Shown piece by piece: positions 26,974 to 33,998 of a stretch of DNA of 64,000 nucleotides. The position numbers were made by a program, and so were the translations under genes. Where the stretch lies: positions 19,780 through 83,779 of the forward strand of contig NZ_JAIVFV010000007.1 of NCBI RefSeq assembly GCF_020829445.1, written 5' to 3'. Numbering within the stretch: the stretch's first letter is position 1; every line of letters begins with the position of its first letter. Origin of the DNA: Nostoc sp. CHAB 5836 (lineage in GTDB: Bacteria > Cyanobacteriota > Cyanobacteriia > Cyanobacteriales > Nostocaceae). The notes under the pieces are model-generated. The model worked only from the letters and a program-made list of their open reading frames with translations, had not been told where the DNA came from and made no database searches.

Positions 26974-27013
26974 AAATGGCCTTTGAGAATTAAGTTAAAC
27001 TCAGAGGCCATTT
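26974..27013. other. Hairpin upstream of the ABC transporter gene
   Basis: AAATGGCCT (26974-26982) pairs with AGGCCATTT (27005-27013), extended by TTTGAG/CTCAG. On the plus strand it is followed by a T-rich tract. On the minus strand (the direction of the genes) it is not. It may be a palindromic repeat or a weak terminator between the small protein and transporter genes. Confidence 0.45.
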
Positions 27014-27065
27014 TTCCTTTTAGAGAATGTCTGAAAACTTTTACGGTGTTGTATTTGAGATTTGT

Positions 27066-27185
27066 AGATCCCCCTAAATTGCCCTTTTTAAGTAGGACTT
27101 TAATTAAATTTCCTCCCTTTTTAAGGCTACGTGCATACACAAGTCTAAAATAGTTTGGCGGAGGGCTAGGGGGTATCAAATCGAA
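27066..27185. repeat. Degenerate dispersed repeat
   Basis: Between the small protein gene and the transporter gene lies GATCCCCCTAAATTGCCC at one side and GGAGGGCTAGGGGGTATCAA at the other. This is the form of a decayed Nostoc inverted-repeat element. No coding potential seen. Confidence 0.5.
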
Positions 27186-27189
27186 TGCA

Positions 27190-27594
27190 CTAAGTCAATG
27201 GTTCCTCATCAACAATTTCGACTGTTCTCGGAAAAGGGCCTTGGTGAGGGTCAGTAACGACTACTGGGCTAATATGATGTTTCAGTTTGAGTTTTAACTC
27301 ATCTGAAATGGGCAATTCTTGAATTTCTTTGAGAAGAAATCTGACAGATTCAGTTTTGCTACGTTCTGTATAGACGAGCTTGAGAATGTTTTCAATTCCA
27401 AATCCCGCTATATATTCCCCTAGAACGGCTACCAGCCCAAGCAAGCCTAAACCTCCTAAGAGTCCGAAAGGCCCGCCCAGCGCTGAAAGCATAGCGACAA
27501 CGGCAGCGACATTACCCCCTGCTGCACCCGTTGCTATTACGAAAAGTATGCCAGGAAGGCCTAAACCAGAAATTTTTTTGACGAGTTCATCCAT
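27190..27594 (-). CDS. Small Gly-rich membrane protein of unknown function
   Basis: A 134-residue protein. Residues 10-65 are strongly hydrophobic and Gly/Ala-rich with GG and GxxxG spacing (IATGAAGGNVAAVVAMLSAL, then GGPFGLLGGLGLLGLVAVLG), enough for two packed membrane helices. The remainder is soluble and charged (LLKEIQELPISDELKLKLKH..). No family recognised. It lies between the patatin-like lipase and the ABC transporter genes on the strand of the graspetide genes. It may help export, form a pore, or act as an immunity-type protein. These are guesses from context only. Confidence 0.7.
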   Translation of the reverse strand: MDELVKKISGLGLPGILFVIATGAAGGNVAAVVAMLSALGGPFGLLGGLGLLGLVAVLGEYIAGFGIENILKLVYTERSKTESVRFLLKEIQELPISDELKLKLKHHISPVVVTDPHQGPFPRTVEIVDEEPLT

Positions 27595-27675
27595 TGTACT
27601 TACCTACAATCCTTATAAAGTGAAAACATGACTAAGAGAGTCATTACTAATTTCTTTTGTAAAGAAATTAAAAAT

Positions 27676-27713
27676 CTTACATCTTGCATCAGTTAGCTGG
27701 TGCAAGATGTAAG
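27676..27713 (-). terminator. Rho-independent terminator after the lipase gene
   Basis: CTTACATCTTGCA pairs with TGCAAGATGTAAG (13 bp, perfect, 12-base loop). On the minus strand the stem is followed by ATTTTTAATTTCTTT. It lies 10 bp after the lipase stop, so the small protein and transporter genes probably have their own promoter or depend on read-through. Confidence 0.75.
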
Positions 27714-27722
27714 GAATCTGAT

Positions 27723-29819
27723 TTATCCTAACAAAAGACTACACAGTTCATCGATTTGTTGACTTTTTTGAGATATTAGTCGATGGGCTATAGCTTGTAG
27801 CTGACGAGTATTTTGGAGTTTGGTATTATCTATTTCTTCTAGTTCACTATCTAACAATGTTTGAAAGCGATAATAAAAACTTTTAGCTTCTTGATCGCTA
27901 GGTTCAAACAACTGTTCTAATTCTCCAGCTACCACTTCACTACTAGCATCAAACATAATATTTAAAAGCGGTCTTCCCCATTGCAAGAGTCCCCAATTTT
28001 TGACTTCTTTATAAGGGTGGACACTCGTCAGCGAACCTGTACCTAAAGAAACTACTAAAATATCTTCTGTATTGAGGACTTTTTGTGCTTTTCGTTTACT
28101 ACTAATTTGTGCTTCTAAAATAGCTAAATGGGCTGGATTATTTGCAAATACTCCACCATCGATTAAAGTATAGCTGATGCCGCTATTGTGGGGGTTTACA
28201 AGCCGATGAGGAGCAAAATAAGTCGGAGTGGCACTAGTTGCTAATGCTGCATCTAGGAGCGAAAAACCTCCACATAATTTCTGAAAATTCTTAGATTCTA
28301 TTTGCTGCTTTTCTAGTTGGTTTGTAAAAAATATCGGAATTCGCTGCTCGATATCGTAACTCGTTACAAAAACTTCTTTGAGATTATTTTCTATAGGGGC
28401 GTTACCAAAATATTTCCTGAAAATTTCTTCTTTGCTTTCAGAAGGGTATTTTGGCTGGAGAAATATATCCTCTAATGGGCCAAGTAGTCTTTCAAACAAC
28501 GGCTCATAAAATATTTCTACCCCATACTCAAGAAATAACTGTAGGAGATCCTCAGCAGTGTATTCAGCTACTGGCAAGTTATCAGATACATCGGAACTTA
28601 ATCGTGGTTTAGTTAGTCCAAGTGCTAAAATTCCGCCACTGGAAGTGCCAGTAATTAAATCAAACAAGCTGAATATAGGCTTTTGTGTCCGCCTTTCAAT
28701 TTCTGATAGGAGTAATGCAGGAATAATGCCCCGAATACCGCCTCCATCAATGGAAAGTATTTTATATTTGGGACGGGCTTTTATATTCATGGTTTCTGGC
28801 GATTCCTCCTGAGTTAATATTTGTGCTTGTTGGATATTGACGGGATCTTCGGTTTGGTCTGTTTTGGTTTCCTGGTAATGTGGCTGGAGAGCGATCGCGG
28901 CTGGAATAATCTGGGATTCTTCGCTGTTTGTTTCTGTCTGTTGAATTTCCTTTGATTCGTCTTTATCGTTGCTTACTAACGATACTGTTGCTGCTAATAA
29001 ATTTGTGGTTAGTGGTGAGATATTTTCTTCGGGAATAACTGCTGTATCAATTTTGATCTCTTCTTGAATATCTTCTTGATTGGATAACTCTGCTGCAAAT
29101 GGAACTGGATTTAATGATTGTGTTGCAAATGGAATTTCTGCTAAAGTCCAAATAGGATTACCACGAAAATTTCCTTGATAGGACTTTCCAGTTTGGTTTT
29201 TGACAGTTGTACCTTGCCCTTCGTCTAATTTCCAGTAAGCCACTAATCCTTCCTCATCGCCGACTATTAGCCCACAACGATGAGTCTGGATTTGTGCTTG
29301 AGTACAGGGATAATTCCAAAGGCTAATGTTTGCTAATTGTCCTTTGAAATAGACTTGTTTGTGTAACGTTGCTCCCAGAGTTATAGAACTTGTGGCTTTG
29401 TTTAAAGATGAACCTCTAAGAGAATCGTTGTATTCATGATCGTCAAGATATACGGCTAGTTGACCACTATTAAAAACAATAGCAAAAAAATGCCATTGTC
29501 CTATAGTTAATTCTCCTTGCCCAAAGGTTTTGATACCCTTGCTAACACTTTCATCAATGTAGACATCTAGGCTTCCTGTTTCACTGATGCCGAATTCAAA
29601 ATTATCACTGAATCTCTCTGAAGAACGGGCAAAAAATACATTGCGTGTTCCGTAACTAGTGGCTTTATTTGTTAGTTCATGTGGATTTACCCATCCTGAA
29701 ACCGTAAAAGCTGAACTCCCTTGAGCGAAAATGCCGCCAATATCGTTTCTGCCAAAATCTATATAATCATTTACCCCATCAAATGTTAAAACTGTTTGTG
29801 TATTTTCTAGGTTGATCAC
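27723..29819 (-). CDS. LamG-like domain fused to patatin-like phospholipase
   Basis: A 698-residue protein. Residues 8-225 are a LamG/concanavalin-A-like domain (FDGVNDYIDFG, FTVSGWVNP, WHFFAIVFNSGQLAVYLD, GLVAYWKLDEGQGT). An acidic Gln/Glu-rich linker (about 245-345) follows. A patatin-like lipase spans about 352-560, with oxyanion loop DGGGIRG (357-363), nucleophile Ser393 in GTSSG and Asp554 in IDGGVFANN. No signal peptide is seen. The likely reaction is hydrolysis of membrane lipids. Patatins act as membrane-damaging effectors in several bacterial conflict systems. Here the gene follows mdnC on the same strand (221-bp gap) and has its own terminator. A role in the graspetide pathway is inference. 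Confidence 0.9.
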   Translation of the reverse strand: MINLENTQTVLTFDGVNDYIDFGRNDIGGIFAQGSSAFTVSGWVNPHELTNKATSYGTRNVFFARSSERFSDNFEFGISETGSLDVYIDESVSKGIKTFGQGELTIGQWHFFAIVFNSGQLAVYLDDHEYNDSLRGSSLNKATSSITLGATLHKQVYFKGQLANISLWNYPCTQAQIQTHRCGLIVGDEEGLVAYWKLDEGQGTTVKNQTGKSYQGNFRGNPIWTLAEIPFATQSLNPVPFAAELSNQEDIQEEIKIDTAVIPEENISPLTTNLLAATVSLVSNDKDESKEIQQTETNSEESQIIPAAIALQPHYQETKTDQTEDPVNIQQAQILTQEESPETMNIKARPKYKILSIDGGGIRGIIPALLLSEIERRTQKPIFSLFDLITGTSSGGILALGLTKPRLSSDVSDNLPVAEYTAEDLLQLFLEYGVEIFYEPLFERLLGPLEDIFLQPKYPSESKEEIFRKYFGNAPIENNLKEVFVTSYDIEQRIPIFFTNQLEKQQIESKNFQKLCGGFSLLDAALATSATPTYFAPHRLVNPHNSGISYTLIDGGVFANNPAHLAILEAQISSKRKAQKVLNTEDILVVSLGTGSLTSVHPYKEVKNWGLLQWGRPLLNIMFDASSEVVAGELEQLFEPSDQEAKSFYYRFQTLLDSELEEIDNTKLQNTRQLQAIAHRLISQKSQQIDELCSLLLG

Positions 29820-30040
29820 AAGGGCTTAATCTCCAACTGTCAGTAACTCGTGCTTTTAAATCAAGGATTTAATATCAATAAAATTAATAAAGCAAATCTC
29901 ACTAAAAACTTTCAAAGTGGTAGGTGATATAGACGCAAAATCGGCTACTTTCTTCTAGAGTACGCTACTGTAAAGTGTTTTTTAACTGAGTACTTATAGG
30001 ATAGATAGAGGATAAGAAAAATAGGACAAGGCTCAATTTC

Positions 30041-31018
30041 CTAATTTTTATTGGTCAGTAATACTTCTGCGATCGCCCGCGAAATGGGGTAGTGTGGTGA
30101 ATATATCTCCATCCAAAAAAATTCCCCGACTGGGTTAACTTCGAGGAATACATGCCGACCATCGGGGGTGACAATAATATCAATTGCTCCATAGTTTAAG
30201 CCAAAATAAGCCATCAGTTTGAGCAGTTTTTTCTCAATATCTTCTGGCAAATCGTAGGGGTGCCAATTTTTAACTAAGGCTCTCCCCTCTTTGCGCCAGT
30301 CATAAGTAGATCCTGACAAGCTTTGGGAATCAACTGCGGCAGTAAATACGCGGTGTCCAACAACAGTTATCCGCAACTCCAACGCCTTGGGCACATTTTC
30401 TTGAAAGGTCATTGGACAAAAACGCAGTCCTTCCATATTCTCCAGATCATCATTTGTAACTGGAGTGGTAAACACAACGTTTTCTCGTCCCTGCTGATTA
30501 TAAATAGCAAAGGAAGATAGCATCTTGGTAACTATACCTTGGCTACACTCTTGAGCAAATTGCTTAACTTTTTCTGGATTGTTTGAAGTCAGAGTATGTG
30601 GAATTACAAGACCAACTTCTCGTGCAACTTGCAATTGTAGTTGCTTATTATTAGCCCGATCCACATTGAACATTTGATCAAAGTGAAATCCCTGAAGGCT
30701 GGCAATCATACCCCTGACTGTGGCGCGACATTCGTTAATTGACGCATCTCTGTATTGCTTGTCCATTGATTCGGGGATTTTTTCTCCGTAGCGCATCCGC
30801 CGATACCAAACTGAGGAGACCTCACTCAAATCTAGCTTCTGTTCGCCATCAGTAATAATTACTCGTTTAGTACCGCCGGAGTAAATATCTAGCTTGACTT
30901 CGGTGGGATATCTGTCTGTGTCAAACCGAAATGCTTTTTCTCCCCTAGCCTCAATTTCTTTAATGACTAGAGGAATGCTTTCGTTGTCTTTACTAAACGT
31001 GACTATTAATACGGTCAT
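30041..31018 (-). CDS. mdnC: Microviridin-type ATP-grasp ligase (ester-forming, MdnC/MvdD type)
   Basis: I place the start at the ATG at 31018 (MTVLIVTFSKDNESIPLVI), giving 325 residues. An in-frame start 63 bp upstream would add a non-homologous tail. The N-terminal MTVLIVTFS..DNESIPLVI, FRFDTDRYPTEV and VSSVWYRRMRYG match the MdnC/MvdD family as I remember it. The ATP-grasp end has NYGAIDIIVTPDGRHVFLEVNPVGEFFW. In microviridin synthesis this enzyme forms the two side-chain ester (lactone) bonds, Thr-Asp and Ser-Glu, in the precursor before the amide is made. The leader motif PFFARFLEEQ of mdnA is its docking element. It follows mdnB with a 78-bp gap. Confidence 0.93.
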   Translation of the reverse strand: MTVLIVTFSKDNESIPLVIKEIEARGEKAFRFDTDRYPTEVKLDIYSGGTKRVIITDGEQKLDLSEVSSVWYRRMRYGEKIPESMDKQYRDASINECRATVRGMIASLQGFHFDQMFNVDRANNKQLQLQVAREVGLVIPHTLTSNNPEKVKQFAQECSQGIVTKMLSSFAIYNQQGRENVVFTTPVTNDDLENMEGLRFCPMTFQENVPKALELRITVVGHRVFTAAVDSQSLSGSTYDWRKEGRALVKNWHPYDLPEDIEKKLLKLMAYFGLNYGAIDIIVTPDGRHVFLEVNPVGEFFWMEIYSPHYPISRAIAEVLLTNKN

Positions 31019-31096
31019 AAAAAGTATGAAGTGTGAAGTATGTAGACGCCTTTTGGGTGGCTTGCCGCAGGCTAATATCAAATATTGAATTTTTGA

Positions 31097-32089
31097 TTAT
31101 TCATTCTTTCTTTGAAGTAGGGCGTCTGCGATCGCACTTGCAATGGGTAAGTCTAAATCCTTTTCCAGCATTCCCCACTCCCCCAGAGGGTTGATTTCCA
31201 AAAAAACGTATTCCCCTGATGGTGTGACGATGAAATCTAAAGAACCAAACAACAGCCCGAATTTCTCCATAAAGGCTTTGAGACGACGAACTACTTCATC
31301 AGGAAGCTGGTGGTGTTGCCATGCGCCAACCTCAACACCTGGTTTACGCCAATCAACTTTGGCTCCCGCATACACATCTGCATTTAGCGCCCCCACAAAT
31401 ACATTACCATTCACATACACTACCCGTAATTCCTGTTGCTTTGGAATTTGCTCTTGAAAAACCATTGGGCAATAGCGCAGTGATTCGGCATCTTGTAAGT
31501 CTTCTTCCTTGACGGTGCTGGTATACAGAAAAAACGAAGAGTTAGCTTCCATACTGCGGGAAAGAGTAGTTAAGAGCTTGCTTACCATTTTGCCGTTGAC
31601 TTGCCCGAAAAACTCTCGTGCTGCTTGGGCTTTGTTGGTAACAAGAGTCTGGGGAATAACAAAACCTACTTCAGACGCAATCCGCAGTTGACGCAGCTTG
31701 TTACTTGCATAATCTATCCGCTCTAAATTATCTACCCACGTAGCTGCCTTCAGGCTGTCCCAAAAACCATCTAAAGTTGCAAGTGATTCTCTAACGCAAG
31801 CTTCTCGGAACTTTGGCGCTAATTCTTGACTCAGTTTTGGTTCCCAAATACGGCGCATCCATACACCTTGCACCTGCTCTGTGCTAATAGAGCAGTTGTT
31901 ACATTCTATAGTGTGGTAGCTTTTAGACTTCTCAAAATGTGCTGTTAATTGCACTTCTAGAGGAAACTTATCAGTATCTAGACGAAATGGTTGCACCCCT
32001 TTTTTTGATAAGGCTTCTGCCACTCTATCTATTGTGAATAAATCACCACTGTGGGTGATTAATAAAACAACGTCACGAAACAGGTGCAT
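31097..32089 (-). CDS. mdnB: Microviridin-type ATP-grasp ligase (amide-forming, MdnB/MvdC type)
   Basis: A 330-residue ATP-grasp enzyme. Landmarks are VVLLITHSGDLFTIDRVAEAL, PFRLDTDKFPLEVQL, GVWMRRIWEP, and the metal/ATP end FGSLDFIVTPSGEYVFLEIN. These match the MdnB/MvdC branch, distinguished from MdnC by THSGD and EWGMLEKD. It forms the lactam between the core Lys and the last acidic residue after the esters are in place. It lies between the precursor gene (262-bp gap) and mdnC (78-bp gap), all on the minus strand. Confidence 0.93.
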   Translation of the reverse strand: MHLFRDVVLLITHSGDLFTIDRVAEALSKKGVQPFRLDTDKFPLEVQLTAHFEKSKSYHTIECNNCSISTEQVQGVWMRRIWEPKLSQELAPKFREACVRESLATLDGFWDSLKAATWVDNLERIDYASNKLRQLRIASEVGFVIPQTLVTNKAQAAREFFGQVNGKMVSKLLTTLSRSMEANSSFFLYTSTVKEEDLQDAESLRYCPMVFQEQIPKQQELRVVYVNGNVFVGALNADVYAGAKVDWRKPGVEVGAWQHHQLPDEVVRRLKAFMEKFGLLFGSLDFIVTPSGEYVFLEINPLGEWGMLEKDLDLPIASAIADALLQRKNE

Positions 32090-32351
32090 AGATATTTTTT
32101 ATAATTATTTTAGGGATAGCTATTAATTAATAGCAAAATAACTGCTTTCTATAACCCAAACTTTTTGAAGAATTTAGGTAGCTAGAAAAAGCAATCACCT
32201 CCATGTTATGGACAAGGTAAGATGAAAGCGATCGCGTTTCTATGAGTAATTTTCAGTTATTTGATAACTGCTACTCTATATAAATTAGAATTCAGCAAAT
32301 TACGAGGTATCTTTCCGATAATAAAGGTATTTTCAGATGTAAAAGAATAAA

Positions 32352-32486
32352 TTATTTATCTTCCAAATCTGAAGGAAACTTGTAAGTCCAAGGAACCTCT
32401 GTTCCTTCAGTAGCTTGCTCTTCCAAGAAACGCGCAAAGAATGGTATCGCTAAGACATCCACTGTTTTGGCTGTGTTTGTAGGCAT
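32352..32486 (-). CDS. mdnA: Microviridin-type graspetide precursor peptide
   Basis: Start chosen at ATG 32486 (MPTNTAKTVDVLAIPFFARF..), giving 44 residues. In-frame ATGs at 32519 and 32543 would add up to 19 residues with no leader features. The leader carries the diagnostic PFFARFLEEQ (residues 15-24). The core contains TYKFPSDLED (34-43), a full match to the TxKxPSDx(E/D)(D/E) pattern. Predicted rings by analogy are esters Thr34-Asp40 and Ser39-Glu42, and an amide Lys36-Asp43. The core is followed by a single Lys, and Leu replaces the usual Trp. Mature microviridins are typically serine-protease inhibitors. The residue between Thr and Lys is Tyr35, and the protease target cannot be read from sequence. 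Confidence 0.93.
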   Translation of the reverse strand: MPTNTAKTVDVLAIPFFARFLEEQATEGTEVPWTYKFPSDLEDK

Positions 32487-33092
32487 AGAGTTTCCCTTAA
32501 AGTAAATTGGTGTTTCCATTACAGATATACAGGGTAAGGGCATCTAATTTTGTAGCTCTTGATACAGACAAAAAGCTTAAAGCTTTATCTAAATATCAAT
32601 TTTTCATTCAAAATCGGACGAATTGTCGTAAATGATTGAAAAAACATGGTTCAAACAGTTTTTTATGTTTTCAATTCATATAAAGACAAAAATGTCAATC
32701 CCACCCCTTGGCTAAGTGTAGTAATTTTGAACTTATTTGTGCTTTGGGTGAACCCCAAAACTACCGTGTCAATAGGGTTTGAGATGCACTTACCCTGTAC
32801 AGATATATCAGTAATTAAATATATTTTCAAGGTCAGTTAAGACAGTTAAGTAGTAATTATTCTCAGGTATTCAAGAAATTTAAGAAAGTTAAGAAAAAGT
32901 TATTCAATAATTATAACTGTTGAGTAATCAATATTACCCACATTCCGCACCCTAACTGTCATGTAAGGGTTTTTACGGAGAATTTGTCCCTTGAAATAGA
33001 GTAAATTTTTACCTAATTTGTGGAAACAGTCATATTTTTTTACCGAGTCTAAGTGAAATTTCGATTCTCAATAAAAGGAATTAATAACAAGC
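32487..33092. other. Intergenic stretch between graspetide precursor and DUF928
   Basis: About 606 bp with no convincing gene. An open frame at 32646-32840 lacks any support. The stretch must hold the mdnA promoter. It contains the direct repeat CAGTTAAGACAGTTAAG (about 32834-32850) and the 21-bp motif (32873-32893) shared with 22801-22821. Confidence 0.6.
32873..32893. promoter_or_regulatory. 21-bp motif shared with 22801-22821
   Basis: Exact 21-base match to 22801-22821, with tandem CTTAA-type repeats on the minus strand and additional GTTAAG copies just upstream. It lies about 390 bp before the mdnA start and downstream of none of the plus-strand genes. It could serve mdnA, but this is speculative. 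Confidence 0.4.
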
Positions 33093-33941
33093 TTATTTTG
33101 GCACGGTGATGCCTTTCACCCCTAACTGCTTTGTATTAGATTGACAACATTTTATAAGGGGTTGTTTAGCTAAATTCTCTAAATCTACCGATTTAAGCAA
33201 ATTCATCCACTCCATCGCTAGAGTTGGATCTTCAGGTTTGCTAAGACGCAATTCAGCCAAAGTAGTCAAGGCATCGTACCAAATACCATTCTCGCCATAA
33301 AGGTTTAGCCGTTGCTGAGGAGTTGCTTGCTTCAAGCTATCTACTAATTTAGGATTTGGATTAACCCGTTGCACCCATCCTTCCACATACTCTCGTTTTG
33401 GAGGTTGTTGTGGATTACAAATGACTTTTATCTTGAAAAACCAGTGATACATCTTGTCTACTTGCAATGAGGGAGTATTTGCGTTTAAGCGAATGCTAAT
33501 AATTCCTGGTACTTCTGGTATTGTTACTATTGTTCGGTAAAAAGTTTGACTTTGTTTACTTGACTCATCTTTGATAACAAACTCAATGGAATCAATTAGA
33601 GATTTTTGATAGGGGACAAAAAACCAAAAAGTTGGATATTCCTGATTCGTCAGTCCCCAAACTTTAGTAACAGCAATAGCTTCTGTTTGTCCTTGATTGA
33701 CTATCTCTTTGTATACAGGTACAAGTGCAACTATAGATTGATTCCCAACACTACAACCACGACTTGCAGCCCCTCCGCGATCGCCTGCTGCACCCCTGTC
33801 TGGAGGAGGCGGAGGAGGCGAAAATTTCTTAGGAGTAGCCGCAACTGGTGTCATCGAAATCATGGGAGAATAGCCGATAATTCCCAACAAAGTCATTCCC
33901 AATGCAGCGATTAATTGTATTTTTTGCAAATGGCTTTTCAT
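33093..33941 (-). CDS. DUF928 family secreted protein
   Basis: A 282-residue exported protein with a signal peptide (about 1-36, LIAALGMTLLGIIGYSPM..). A Pro-rich run (FSPPPPPPDR) comes next, followed by the DUF928 domain (CSVGNQSIVALVPVY, TFWFFVPYQKSL, LQVDKMYHWFFKIKVIC, YVEGWVQRV). The end EWMNLLKSVDLENLAKQPLIK resembles the 2837-3724 paralogue. It is the last gene of module 2, 57 bp after CHAT-CHASE2 on the same strand. This ties DUF928 to the sigma-like/DUF1822/CHAT-CHASE2 set. Function unknown, probably at the cell surface. Confidence 0.87.
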   Translation of the reverse strand: MKSHLQKIQLIAALGMTLLGIIGYSPMISMTPVAATPKKFSPPPPPPDRGAAGDRGGAASRGCSVGNQSIVALVPVYKEIVNQGQTEAIAVTKVWGLTNQEYPTFWFFVPYQKSLIDSIEFVIKDESSKQSQTFYRTIVTIPEVPGIISIRLNANTPSLQVDKMYHWFFKIKVICNPQQPPKREYVEGWVQRVNPNPKLVDSLKQATPQQRLNLYGENGIWYDALTTLAELRLSKPEDPTLAMEWMNLLKSVDLENLAKQPLIKCCQSNTKQLGVKGITVPK

Positions 33942-33998
33942 AAAACCTCCTAACTACTGTCTGCTGAACGGCGATTTTCATGCTTCAAATGGGCGTTA

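Noticed and set aside
32646..32840. 64-codon open frame near the graspetide precursor, considered as a second precursor
   Set aside because: No PFFARFLEEQ-type leader, no TxKxPSD core, and on the opposite strand to the cluster.
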